Origin: DATEJJ01 sp039649115
GTDB taxonomy: Bacteria > Actinomycetota > Actinomycetes > Mycobacteriales > Micromonosporaceae
Assembly (NCBI GenBank): GCA_039649115.1
Contig: JBBWZQ010000117.1
Location: 1-59,677, forward strand
DNA: 59,677 nucleotides
Direction of reading: 5' to 3'
Part shown: positions 8,784 through 17,643 of the stretch, in pieces
How the letters are laid out: each line of letters opens with the position of its first letter
How positions within the stretch are numbered: position 1 is the stretch's first letter
Translations under genes and position numbers: made by a program
The notes under the pieces: model-generated
Told to the model about the DNA's origin: nothing
The model's input: only the letters and a program-made list of their open reading frames with translations
Databases searched by the model: none

Positions 8784-10442
8784 ATGTTCAGCGCTCGCGC
8801 CTGTACCGAGGTCGATGTCGCCATCGTCATGGAATCGACGTATCCCTACCTCAAGGGTGGGGTTTCCGCCGTGGTCCACGACATCGTCAGTGAGAACCCC
8901 GACCTGACGTTCGGGATCATCCACATCGCCTGGGACTCGGCCTCGGCATCGGAGGACCTGTACGGGGTGCCGCCCAACGTCGTGTGGATCCATGCCATCT
9001 TCCTGAGCATGCAGGAGCACCGCTCGGACTTCATGACGCTCACCCCGAGGAGCCTGCACATGTCCGGGGAGCAGCGCACCGCGCTCGCCTACCGGCTGTT
9101 GGACGCGCTGGTCGCGATCACCGAAGGCGACCCGGCTCCGATGTGGACGCTCTTCGACGAGGGGATCAACCCGCTGACCCGCCGGTACCCGATCTGGGCG
9201 CTGCTGGGCTCCCGCGAGTTCATGTGCGCGCTCCAGGACCGGCTGCCTGGCCTGGGCCTGCCGCTGACCGACACGTTCTGGCTGATGCGCGAGTTCTTCT
9301 CGCTCTCGTACGCGCTGCTGAACGCGGAACTACCCCGGGCGAAGGTGTACCACGCACACACCACCGGGTACGCGTCGCTCATCAGCGCCGCCGCGGCCCG
9401 GGAGCACGGCGCGGCGTTCCTGCTCACCGAGCACAACCTCTACGTCAGGGACACGGTCAACACGCTGCTCGGGCGGAACATGGCTCTGCGGGTGACGGCC
9501 GAGGACTGGCGCACCTTCGACGTGACGCCCACCCAGCGCGCGTGGATGGCCTGGTGGATCGAGATGGGCAGGTTCTGCTACCCGAGCGCGGACCACATCA
9601 CCTACCTGTACCCGAACGCGGTCACCGAGGCCCGTGCCCTCGGTGCGCCGGTGGACGGGCGCGTCGTGTCCATCATCCCGAACGGCATGCCACTGCGCCA
9701 GTTCGACGACGTGTACGCGCGACGGCTGCGCGCCATGGAGGCGATTCTCACCGGAGACGAACGGGTGTGGCGGCTGGCGTACATCGCCCGCGTGGTTCCG
9801 ATCAAGGGCCTGTACGAGTTCATCCTGTCGGCCAGGTCGCTGGTCGACTGCGGCATCACGAACTGGACCCTCGACGTGCTCGGCCCCACCGACCACGTCG
9901 GCCGGGGCTATTTCGACGCGTGCCTCAAGAAGATCGAGGAACTCGGGCTGGGGCGGTACTTCACGTTCCGCGGCACGGTCAACGTCCGCGCCATGATCGG
10001 CGACTTCGATCTGCTCGTCCTACCCAGCTTCAACGAGGGCCAGCCCATGGTGGTGCTGGAGGCGATGACCGCGGGGGTACCGACGGTCGGGACGTCAGTG
10101 GGCGGCATGCCCCAGCTCGTCGAGGAGCGGCTGACCCACCAGACCGGGCGCACCTGGGACGCCTGCGGTGTACTGGTCGACCCGACCGACCTGGTGACCG
10201 GCATCGCTGACGCCTTGCGGCAGGTGCTCGCCGACCTCGACGGGTACGAGCGGCTGGCCCGCAACGCCCGGGGCCGGGTCGAGGACTTCTTCCAGTTGCA
10301 CGAGGCGATGGCGATGTACAACCGGGTCTACCGGAAACTGGCCGGCCTGCCCGGCCGGACCGCAACCACCGACGCGCCACCACCCGCGAGGATGTCGGCA
10401 GGTCCGGCGAGCCGGCCGTCCGAAGTGGAGGCTCGGGCATGA
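8784..10442 (+). CDS. pelF: GT4 glycosyltransferase, PelF type
   Basis: 552 residues. The N-terminal domain opens with VDVAIVMESTYPYLKGGVSA, the glycine-rich donor/acceptor loop that marks PelF. It is followed by the PelF-specific WIHAIFLSMQEHR region and by AFLLTEHNLYVRDT. The C-terminal GT-B domain has the E-x7-E nucleotide-sugar motif in FNEGQPMVVLEAMTAG (Glu418 and Glu426). PelF is a cytosolic UDP-sugar-dependent polymerase for Pel exopolysaccharide (UDP-GalNAc in studied cases). The last about 30 residues are Pro/Ala-rich and not conserved. It is coupled to the pelG-like gene upstream, and its stop overlaps a possible ATG of the next frame. Confidence 0.88.
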   Translation: MFSARACTEVDVAIVMESTYPYLKGGVSAVVHDIVSENPDLTFGIIHIAWDSASASEDLYGVPPNVVWIHAIFLSMQEHRSDFMTLTPRSLHMSGEQRTALAYRLLDALVAITEGDPAPMWTLFDEGINPLTRRYPIWALLGSREFMCALQDRLPGLGLPLTDTFWLMREFFSLSYALLNAELPRAKVYHAHTTGYASLISAAAAREHGAAFLLTEHNLYVRDTVNTLLGRNMALRVTAEDWRTFDVTPTQRAWMAWWIEMGRFCYPSADHITYLYPNAVTEARALGAPVDGRVVSIIPNGMPLRQFDDVYARRLRAMEAILTGDERVWRLAYIARVVPIKGLYEFILSARSLVDCGITNWTLDVLGPTDHVGRGYFDACLKKIEELGLGRYFTFRGTVNVRAMIGDFDLLVLPSFNEGQPMVVLEAMTAGVPTVGTSVGGMPQLVEERLTHQTGRTWDACGVLVDPTDLVTGIADALRQVLADLDGYERLARNARGRVEDFFQLHEAMAMYNRVYRKLAGLPGRTATTDAPPPARMSAGPASRPSEVEARA

Positions 10443-10585
10443 AGGTCCTGGGTCCGTCACCCGCCGCGCCGCGGCCCGCGGCCACCAGCGCGAGCACCGA
10501 CGGGACCCGACACACACATCCACAATGGATAGTTCGAGGCCGACCGACCTTTACTTCCGGCAGGCCACCCGGCCAGACTCGGGAC

Positions 10586-10897
10586 GTGATCGTACGAACC
10601 TGGTCCGCCCGAGCCACCCCGGCCGGCGCCGCCGACTACCACGCCTATTTCGCCGGCACCCTGCTGCCCGAGCTGCGCGGCCTGGCCGGCTTCGCGGGCG
10701 GATACCTGCTCTCCCGACCGGACGGCGGGACGGTCGAGCTGACCACGCACACGTTCTGGGAGTCCGCCGCCGCGATCCGCGCCTTCGCCGGCGAGGACAT
10801 CTCCCGGTCGGTGGTGGAGCCGCAGGCGCGCGCCGTACTGCTGGACATCGACCCGACCGCCACCCACCGCGACGTCCTGGTGGACGCCCGCGGTTGA
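10586..10897 (+). CDS. Small antibiotic-biosynthesis-monooxygenase-fold protein
   Basis: 103 residues from a GTG at 10586 (VIVRTWSARATPAGAADYHAYF). The frame is open back to an ATG at 10439 that overlaps the pelF stop, but the extra 49 residues are low-complexity and unlike the family. The protein has the dimeric ferredoxin-like ABM layout: an initial strand, a helix with YHAYF, GFAGGYLLSR, TTHTFWESAAAIRAF and a terminal strand. ABM proteins act as cofactor-free oxygenases, heme-degrading enzymes or stress proteins; the substrate is unknown. It may be carried by pelF readthrough. Confidence 0.65.
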   Translation: MIVRTWSARATPAGAADYHAYFAGTLLPELRGLAGFAGGYLLSRPDGGTVELTTHTFWESAAAIRAFAGEDISRSVVEPQARAVLLDIDPTATHRDVLVDARG

Positions 10898-11031
10898 GCC
10901 GGCGGCCGGCCGAGCCGCGAGCCGTTGCCGCGACCCGTGAGGTTGGTGATGCGCCTGCCGGACCTCAGCCAACCCGGTCCGGTGGCCCGGTTTCGGCACG
11001 GTCATCGCCGCGTTCCGCGCAGCCGTTGCCC

Positions 11032-11053
11032 GGCCGCCGAGACCTCGGTGGCC
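11032..11053. terminator. Stem-loop between convergent genes
   Basis: GGCCGCCGAG and CTCGGTGGCC form an almost perfect inverted repeat with one G-T pair and a very short loop. It lies between the ABM gene and the convergent esterase. There is no T-tract, so termination is an inference. Confidence 0.35.
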
Positions 11054-11066
11054 GGGCCCGGCACGG

Positions 11067-11999
11067 TCAGTGGCGGCCGGTGAGGCCGAAGTAGGTGATG
11101 GCGTACCGGGCCCAGTCCGGGAAGTGGAAGCCCAGGTTGTGGTCCTCTCCCGCCACGCTGTAGGCGTCCACCTCGACCCGGCCGAGCCGGTTGCGGTACA
11201 CGGAATGGGTCCACGACGGCTGCGGGTGGTCGACGGAGGCCGGTCGGGTGCGCAGCACGTCGGTCCATTCCTTCACCTCTTCACCGAAGTTCGGGTAGAA
11301 GAGGATGGTGTCCTCGGTACCGTGCCACAGTTGCATCCGCGGGCGCGGGCCACGGTACCCGGGGAACGCGCCGCGGACGAGGTCGCCCCATTCCCGTGGC
11401 GACTTGGCGATCTGGCCGTTCGCGCACGCGCTGTTCCAGGTCGAGCCGTCGGTGGTGGCGAAGCACCCGAACGCCACACCGGACATCGCCGACCCGGCGC
11501 GGAAGAGGTCGGGGTAGTCGCCGAGCAGCACGTTGGTCATCATCGCCCCGGAGGAGATTCCGGTGGCGAAGACCCGGTGGGCGTCGGCGTGCAGGTGGCG
11601 CACCACGTAGTGGACCATGGACACGATCCCGGCCGGATCGCTGTTCCCGTTGTGGGTCAACGCCGCCGGTGTCGACACGTCGAAGCAGCGGCCGGCCGAG
11701 GGGTACACCACGACGAAGCCGTAGACGTCGGCGAGGGAGGCGAACTGCGTTCCGCCGAAGAAGGCGGGGCCGGTACCGCCGCAGTAGTGGATGGCGACGA
11801 CCACGGCGGGATGGGCACGCACGTGCTGCGGCACGTACGTGTACATCCGCAGCCCGGTCGGGTTGGGGCCGAAGTCCGTCACCTCCGTCAACGCGGCCGT
11901 CGGCGGCGGCAGGGCCGCCGGTGTGGCGGCCGGTGCCGGCGGGGCGAACCCGAGCATTGTCGCGGACAGGACGGCGAGGGCGCTGCCAAGTGGGACCAC
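11067..11999 (-). CDS. Secreted PHB-depolymerase-family esterase (CE1-like)
   Basis: 310 residues from a GTG at 11999 behind an AGGGAG ribosome site. A signal peptide ends near PAPAATPAA. The alpha/beta-hydrolase core shows VVVAIHYCGG (oxyanion region), the nucleophile elbow ATGISSGAMM, a likely acid in LWHGTEDTI and a catalytic His in AGEDHNLGFH. This architecture belongs to PHB depolymerases, acetylxylan esterases and feruloyl esterases, so it probably de-esterifies plant or storage polymers outside the cell. A Cys pair (Cys in HYCGG and AGRCFD) may form a disulfide. It is the last gene of a minus-strand run behind the toroid protein and the PLD-like gene. Confidence 0.82.
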   Translation of the reverse strand: MVPLGSALAVLSATMLGFAPPAPAATPAALPPPTAALTEVTDFGPNPTGLRMYTYVPQHVRAHPAVVVAIHYCGGTGPAFFGGTQFASLADVYGFVVVYPSAGRCFDVSTPAALTHNGNSDPAGIVSMVHYVVRHLHADAHRVFATGISSGAMMTNVLLGDYPDLFRAGSAMSGVAFGCFATTDGSTWNSACANGQIAKSPREWGDLVRGAFPGYRGPRPRMQLWHGTEDTILFYPNFGEEVKEWTDVLRTRPASVDHPQPSWTHSVYRNRLGRVEVDAYSVAGEDHNLGFHFPDWARYAITYFGLTGRH

Positions 12000-12194
12000 A
12001 CGGACTCCCTGGTGGAAGTTTCGGAGACATTACCGGAACACTCTATCGCAGAATGTCGATGACCGCGTCATGAACAACACTGTTGATCAGCTTGCTCGGC
12101 GGCGGGCTGTCGGTAGGTGCGGGGCAGATCCGGCAGAGCCCGAGCCCAAGGAACTGGACGTGTTCTGCGATCGATGTCCAGCGAAGACAGTCGG

Positions 12195-13121
12195 TCAGGC
12201 CATGAAGTTGCGTTGCAGGATGGACACGGCGCGGACGGTCGCGTAGCCGCGCCATTCCAGCGCAGCCGCTGGTGAGGAGATGGCCCAGTCAACGGTCCAT
12301 CCGCCGTCGTCCTGCTGCTGGTCGCACAGCCGTCGAAGGTCCGCGGAAATGGCCTCTGGGGTGAACAGGGCCCGCGCCGGACGATCCGGGACGGGCGCGA
12401 GGTCGAGCGGGCGCACCGTCTCCTCCTCGGTGCCACCGTCCACATGCAACAGCCCACTGGCGGGGAGGTACCGACCAAGGCGATCGAGGAGGGCGGCAGC
12501 CTCGGGGTGCGCCTCGTACACCGCGTCGAGGAATTGCACCGCGAAGCTCAACTCAAGCGCGTGCGGAGCATCGGTGATCGCCGCGATGGCGCTCAGGCAG
12601 TATCCGGTGGCCTCGGTGAGCCATGCATGTTTGGCGACAGCCGGGTCATGGACGGCGACGCGGTGGGCGGCGGCCGCGACAGCGGCGGTGATCTGCAACG
12701 ACGACGTGGTGGACTCGCTCTGGGTCCACCACGGCGCGCAGCCCGCCGCATCGGTGATCGGAAGCGCGAACGGCAGTCCGCCGTCAGATACGCATACCGA
12801 TGCCAGCCAGTCGCAGAGCGCGACGGCCTGCGCAGCCGTGGCAGGGGCAATGCCTTCCAACACCTCAAACGCATGCAGCGCGGCCGCGGGCTGGCTTTCG
12901 GCCGACCGCAGATCGGCCTCCAACGCCCAGCCGTAACCGCCGTCGGGATTGCGATAGGCGTCCAGCGCGGCCAGCACGGCGCTGACGTCGGTATCGCCCA
13001 TGAGCAGCTGGAAGCGGCGGCGGTCGAGAACACGTGCGTGGCTGGCCAGGAAGGCCGCAGCGCGAGGCAGGTCTACGGGCACCGTCCCACTGTGCGCCCG
13101 TCGGCGGGCATCGTCGTGCAC
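12195..13121 (-). CDS. Prenyltransferase/squalene-cyclase-like toroid protein
   Basis: 308 residues, all helical. It carries repeats of the alpha/alpha toroid type: YRNPDGGYGWALEADLRS near the N-terminus and QQDDGGWTVDWA near the C-terminus are the QW-like/DGG repeats of squalene cyclases and prenyltransferase beta subunits. The DxDD motif of true class II terpene cyclases is not seen, so an enzymatic role is unproven. The ATG at 13121 or the in-frame GTG at 13082 (VPVDLPRAAAFLASHARVL) are both possible; the family usually begins close to the latter. Actinobacterial homologues are annotated only as prenyltransferase-like. Confidence 0.65.
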   Translation of the reverse strand: MHDDARRRAHSGTVPVDLPRAAAFLASHARVLDRRRFQLLMGDTDVSAVLAALDAYRNPDGGYGWALEADLRSAESQPAAALHAFEVLEGIAPATAAQAVALCDWLASVCVSDGGLPFALPITDAAGCAPWWTQSESTTSSLQITAAVAAAAHRVAVHDPAVAKHAWLTEATGYCLSAIAAITDAPHALELSFAVQFLDAVYEAHPEAAALLDRLGRYLPASGLLHVDGGTEEETVRPLDLAPVPDRPARALFTPEAISADLRRLCDQQQDDGGWTVDWAISSPAAALEWRGYATVRAVSILQRNFMA

Positions 13122-13160
13122 GCTTCGGTCACAAAGTTCCGCCCCTGAGCCCCGACCGGT

Positions 13161-14438
13161 CTAGCACGCCACCGAAGCGCCGTTGGCGGGCTTGTGCGTC
13201 GCGGCAGCGGCTACCGCGTCGTACTGGTGACGGTAGGTGTCGAAGACCGCCGCGTTCTCCTCCTGGAGCATGACCTCGTCGTCGCCGCGGAGACTTCCGC
13301 CGGACCAGTTGAGGCTTCCGGTCCACGCGATTTTCCGGTCCGGCCTGCCGTAGTACTTGCCCTCGATGGAAAAGTTCTTCGAGTGAATCCAGATCGGGTC
13401 GCTGGCGCAGTAGTAGTTGACGATGATGCCGCCGTACACGCTGCTGGTCTTCTTCAGCATCGAGTTGAGCACGGCCTTGGCGTTGGCGTCGTTGGGATCG
13501 ACCCGCACGTTGACCTTGACGTAGCAACCGGCCGCGTCGAGCGCGATCAACTTGTCCGCGAGGTACTGCAGAGTGATCTCCATTGTGGTGACCCGAATGA
13601 TCGTCCGGTGGTCGCCGCTGGTCCCGACGGTGCTGTTGCCGAAGCAGTCGGTGTTGTTCAGGATGGTCATCACGGTGTTCTCGCCGGGATCGCCGCCGAC
13701 GCTGCTGCCGGCCCGGGGGTAGTAGAACACCTTTGCCGCGCCGGCCTGGAGCGGCACCCGGGTGTCGTAGTAGTTGTTGTTGACCTTCTTGGCTTTCAGA
13801 TCGCCGAAGTAGCCGGTGTACGAGTTGAACAGCGCGTCGTTGCCCGTGACCTCAAGGGCGTCGTTCCAGCCCTTGCCGCCGTCTCGCCAGCCGGTGCCGC
13901 CCAGGTTGATCGAGGTCTGGAACACCACATTGGGCACACCGAGCGTACCGGTGAACAGGTAGAACTTGTTGTGCATGATGGACCAGTCACCCAGGTCGGC
14001 GATGCAGCCACGGTTGGCCGGGCACATCGTGAAGAACGACGCCTTGGTGGTGTCGGTACCGAGGCCGGCTCGCAGCTCGTCAGTCGTCGCGGCGTGCTCG
14101 CCCTGGGCTTCGTCGGTGATGACCTGGACGTTGACGCCGCGCTGTCTGGCCGCGACCAGCGCGTCCGGAATGGTCGTCGCGTCGGAGTAGAACCAGGCGG
14201 CCCTGATGGTCGACCCGACCGACGCGCCGTCGATGAGCTCCACCAGCCGCGTGTAGATGCGGTTCTTCGCCGTGTTGTCACCTGTCGGGTCGTTGTAGAT
14301 CATCTGTGTCTGCGGTGTCTCGGCCGCGTCGGCCGTCGGCGCGACCACCATGAACCCGGCGGTGGCAGCGGCCACCGCGAACACGGCGCCCGCGACGACG
14401 ACCTTTCGCCGTGGGCTTCCTAGCGACGTGACCAGCAT
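13161..14438 (-). CDS. Secreted phospholipase D-like protein with variant HKD motifs
   Basis: 425 residues from the ATG at 14438 behind GGGGAGC. A basic n-region and a hydrophobic segment (VVVAGAVFAVAAATAGF) form a Sec signal ending near ADAAE. Two PLD-type halves are visible: IMHNKFYLF followed by TSINLGG, and IHSKNFSIEGK followed by TGSLNWSGG. Each keeps the catalytic HxK and the downstream S/GSxN block, but the Asp of HxK-x4-D is Thr in the first half and Glu in the second. Several Cys residues (MCPANRGC, NNTDC, AAGC, YYC) suggest extracellular disulfides. It may cleave phosphodiesters of lipids or nucleic acids. It diverges from the first SARP gene (175 bp). Confidence 0.78.
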   Translation of the reverse strand: MLVTSLGSPRRKVVVAGAVFAVAAATAGFMVVAPTADAAETPQTQMIYNDPTGDNTAKNRIYTRLVELIDGASVGSTIRAAWFYSDATTIPDALVAARQRGVNVQVITDEAQGEHAATTDELRAGLGTDTTKASFFTMCPANRGCIADLGDWSIMHNKFYLFTGTLGVPNVVFQTSINLGGTGWRDGGKGWNDALEVTGNDALFNSYTGYFGDLKAKKVNNNYYDTRVPLQAGAAKVFYYPRAGSSVGGDPGENTVMTILNNTDCFGNSTVGTSGDHRTIIRVTTMEITLQYLADKLIALDAAGCYVKVNVRVDPNDANAKAVLNSMLKKTSSVYGGIIVNYYCASDPIWIHSKNFSIEGKYYGRPDRKIAWTGSLNWSGGSLRGDDEVMLQEENAAVFDTYRHQYDAVAAAATHKPANGASVAC

Positions 14439-14613
14439 GTGCTCCCCATTCTGACGGTTGGCAGGGACGTAGCATGACCGGAGAGAATTGGATGACAGTT
14501 GTAAATTTGTTAAGTCCGGTACCGCGGTCGCCGACGCACATCGACCGCTGACGGTGCGTAGCCGGCGTAGGCGACGTCGCGCGTAGCACCGTCCTCTGGG
14601 ATGATGGCCGCTG

Positions 14614-17481
14614 ATGAAATTCGGACTTCTCGGGCCACTGGCGATCACCAGTGACGAGGGCAGGTTAGTCGAGATCCGTGGTCGCAAGATCCGGATTCTG
14701 GTCGCGATGTTGCTGTGCCGTGCCAACCAACCGGTCGCCGTCGAGGTTCTCACCGACGCGCTCTGGGGCCTGAAGCCACCGCGACAGGCGGGCGCCAGCC
14801 TACGGGTGTATGTCCATCATCTCCGTCAAGCCCTCGGCGATGCGCGGATCGACCGGCGTGCGGAGGGTTACGGGTTGCTGGTGCGGCCCGACGAGCTCGA
14901 CGTCGATCGGTTTCGTGGGCTCGTCGCCCTGGGCCGTGACGCCGTGTCGCGTCAGGATGCGGGGGAGGCCAGCAGGGTGTTCCGCGCGGCGCTGGCCCTC
15001 TGGCGAGGACCGGCACTGGCCGGCTTCGACGGGGTGGACGGGTTGAGCACGGAGGCGTACAGCCTGGAGGAGCTGCGCCTCGATGCCCTGGAGCAGCGTT
15101 TCGAGGCCGAACTCACGCTCGGCTGGCACCGCGAGATCTCGCCGGAGTTGCGGGCGCTGAGCACGCGGCACCCCTTCCGCGAGACCATCCGGGGCCAGCT
15201 GATGCGAGCGTTGGCCGGCCGCGGCCTCGGCGCCGAGGCCGTCGCGGTGTTCGACGAGACTCGCCGGATACTCGGGGACGAGTTCGGCCTCGACCCGAGC
15301 CCGCAACTGCGCGAGCTGCACCTTTCGATCCTGCGCGACGATCCGACACTGCAGCCGCCGACCTCAGGTGACGGGACGGGGCCGGCACCGGCGACCCGGC
15401 CGAGGGCGCCGGGCGATGTCGTGCCTCGACAGCTACCGGCGCAGATGACGGGATTCGTCGGCCGCTCGCGCCACCTCCGCCAACTCGAGGTCATGCTGTC
15501 GGACGAGCGCGACCGGCCGGTCGCGATGCCCATCGCCACCATCTGCGGCCCGGCCGGGATCGGTAAGACGACCCTGGCGGTGCACTGGGCACATCTCGCC
15601 GCCGACCGGTTCCCCGACGGGCAGCTCTACGTCAACCTGCACGGCTTCGATCCGATTCGCTCGCCGGTGGAACCGGCCGCGGCCATCGGGCTCTTTCTGG
15701 CGGCCCTGGGCGTTGCGGCGCGGCGCATCCCGGTCAGCTCGGCGGAGCGGGAAAGCCTCTACCGCAGCCTGCTGGCGGACCGGCGGGTGCTGGTGGTGCT
15801 GGACAATGCCCACGACGCCGGCCAGGTGCGCCCGCTCCTACCCGGCAATGCCGGCTGCTTCGTGGTGGTCACCAGCCGCAACCTGCTCGCCGGCCTGGTG
15901 GCGGCAGGCGCGCGCCCGATCGTGTTGGACCTCCTCACCGCGGACGAGGCGCGCCACCTGCTGCGTCGTCGCCTCGGCGTCCAACGCATCGCGGCCGAGC
16001 CGGCCGCGGTCGCTGACATCGTCGCCCGGTGCGGCGGGTTGCCGCTGCCGCTGTGCATCGTCGCCTCCCGTGCCGCGGTGCTGGCCGGGTTTCCGCTGTC
16101 CGCCCTGGCGGACGAACTCGGCCAGGCTCGCCGCACGCTGGACGGTTTCGCCAGCGACGACGCGACCATCGACCTCCGCGCGGTATTTTCCTGGTCATAC
16201 CGTGTGCTCAGCGACCGCGCGGCCAGGATGTTCCGGCTGCTGGCGCTGCACCCGGGCCCGGACGCCGCCGCGCCGGCAGCGACGAGCCTCGCGGGTGTAC
16301 CTCCCTCGCAGGCACGGTCGGCCCTGGCCGAGCTGTGCGCCGCGAACCTGCTCAGCGTGCCGGGTCCGGGCCGCTACGCCTACCACGACCTGGTCCGCGC
16401 GTACGCCATCGAGCTGGCCGAGAGCCACGACTCGGCCGCGGACCGCGACGACGCGGTACGCCGGGTCCTCGACCACTACGTGCACACCGCCTATCCGGCC
16501 ACGCTGTCCATCGACCCTACCCAGACGCCCACCGCGGTGGATCCGCCCCAGCCAGGCGTGGCACCCGAGGCGCTCGCCGACCGGCAACAGGCTCTGGCCT
16601 GGTTCGAGGCCGAGCACGCGGTGATCCTCAGGGCGGTCGCCCGAGCAGTCGACGGCTTCGAGTCGCACGCCTGGCAGCTGGCCTGGAGCGCGGTGGTCTA
16701 CCTGGACCGCGGCGGACACTGGCAAGACAAGATGACGGTCTTGTGCGGCGCGCTGGCCGCAGCCCGGCGGGCAGGCGAGCGGACGATGGAGGCGCGCACG
16801 CTCCGGAGTATCGGCCGGACCTACGGACGGTTGCACCAGTACGACAAGGCGTACGAATGCTTTCGCGAGGCGATCAGCCGCTACCGGGACCTGGGCAACG
16901 TGCGGGGCCAGGCGCACGCGGCCGCTTCGTATGCCGAGATCCTGGAGTACGAGGGTCGCTACCCGGAGGCGTTGGCGATGTCCGAGGAGGCGTACGAGCT
17001 GTCCCGGAGCATCGGGGACCCGCTCCACGAAGGCCGGGCCCTCGGCACCATCGGATATCTCCACGCGCTGTTGGGCGAGTACGAGCAGACGATCTCGGTC
17101 TGCCGGCGGGCGCTCGACCTTTCCGGCAAGGCTGACGACACCGTCGGTCAGGCCGGCGTGTGTGACAGCCTCGGCGTCGCGTACCAGAATCTGGGCCGCC
17201 ACCGCGACGCGGTCGCCCACTACCGGCGCGCGCTGGATCTGCTGGAGGAAACGGGTGAGCGCTTCTACGTGGCGCTCGTCCTGAGTCATCTCGGCGACGC
17301 CTACCAGGTCGCCGGCGAGATTCCGGCCGCCCGGCACGCCTGGCGGCGGGCGCTGGCCATCTTCACGACGCTCGGTGCCCGCGAGGCGGAGGGGGTGCGC
17401 GGCAAGCTTCTCGCCCTCGACGACAAGCCTGCCGCACCCGTCACCCTGGTTGCCCCGACGAAGTCTCGCGGTGGCAGGTAG
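14614..17481 (+). CDS. SARP/AfsR-type regulator (DNA-binding, BTAD, NB-ARC, TPR)
   Basis: 955 residues. Residues 1-90 form an OmpR-like winged helix (MKFGLLGPLAI, then the recognition region LRVYVHHLRQALG). Residues about 97-245 form the bacterial transcriptional activator domain (DRFRGLVALG to LRELHLSILRDDP). An NB-ARC ATPase follows with P-loop GPAGIGKTT (from residue 312), the RVLVVLDNAHDAGQVRPLLPG Walker B region and the GGLPLPL motif. The last 270 residues are TPR repeats. Such large SARPs activate secondary-metabolite genes after ATP and ligand sensing. It lies upstream of a second SARP and the RiPP cluster, so pathway control is a reasonable inference. In-frame start at ATG 14614, close behind TGGGATGATGG. 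Confidence 0.9.
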   Translation: MKFGLLGPLAITSDEGRLVEIRGRKIRILVAMLLCRANQPVAVEVLTDALWGLKPPRQAGASLRVYVHHLRQALGDARIDRRAEGYGLLVRPDELDVDRFRGLVALGRDAVSRQDAGEASRVFRAALALWRGPALAGFDGVDGLSTEAYSLEELRLDALEQRFEAELTLGWHREISPELRALSTRHPFRETIRGQLMRALAGRGLGAEAVAVFDETRRILGDEFGLDPSPQLRELHLSILRDDPTLQPPTSGDGTGPAPATRPRAPGDVVPRQLPAQMTGFVGRSRHLRQLEVMLSDERDRPVAMPIATICGPAGIGKTTLAVHWAHLAADRFPDGQLYVNLHGFDPIRSPVEPAAAIGLFLAALGVAARRIPVSSAERESLYRSLLADRRVLVVLDNAHDAGQVRPLLPGNAGCFVVVTSRNLLAGLVAAGARPIVLDLLTADEARHLLRRRLGVQRIAAEPAAVADIVARCGGLPLPLCIVASRAAVLAGFPLSALADELGQARRTLDGFASDDATIDLRAVFSWSYRVLSDRAARMFRLLALHPGPDAAAPAATSLAGVPPSQARSALAELCAANLLSVPGPGRYAYHDLVRAYAIELAESHDSAADRDDAVRRVLDHYVHTAYPATLSIDPTQTPTAVDPPQPGVAPEALADRQQALAWFEAEHAVILRAVARAVDGFESHAWQLAWSAVVYLDRGGHWQDKMTVLCGALAAARRAGERTMEARTLRSIGRTYGRLHQYDKAYECFREAISRYRDLGNVRGQAHAAASYAEILEYEGRYPEALAMSEEAYELSRSIGDPLHEGRALGTIGYLHALLGEYEQTISVCRRALDLSGKADDTVGQAGVCDSLGVAYQNLGRHRDAVAHYRRALDLLEETGERFYVALVLSHLGDAYQVAGEIPAARHAWRRALAIFTTLGAREAEGVRGKLLALDDKPAAPVTLVAPTKSRGGR

Positions 17482-17643
17482 CCGGGCCGGTCCGGTCCGC
17501 GCCGCAACCCAGATTTAACGCAAATCCAACGCGTGCCCACGATGCTCTTGCTCAGCTACGGCACACCGCAACCGGGCGAGGTGCCACGGGAGTGCGGGGA
17601 GCCGACCTCAACACCTTCCTCCCCGCCCACGGGGGTGCGCGGG

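Noticed and set aside
10439..10585. Extension of the ABM protein to an ATG overlapping the pelF stop
   Set aside because: The coupling is attractive, but the added 49 residues are low-complexity and unlike ABM proteins, so GTG 10586 was preferred.
17533..17643. Upstream extension of the second SARP
   Set aside because: The extra 37 residues are not SARP-like, and ATG 17644 gives the standard MEFRVLGPLQ start.
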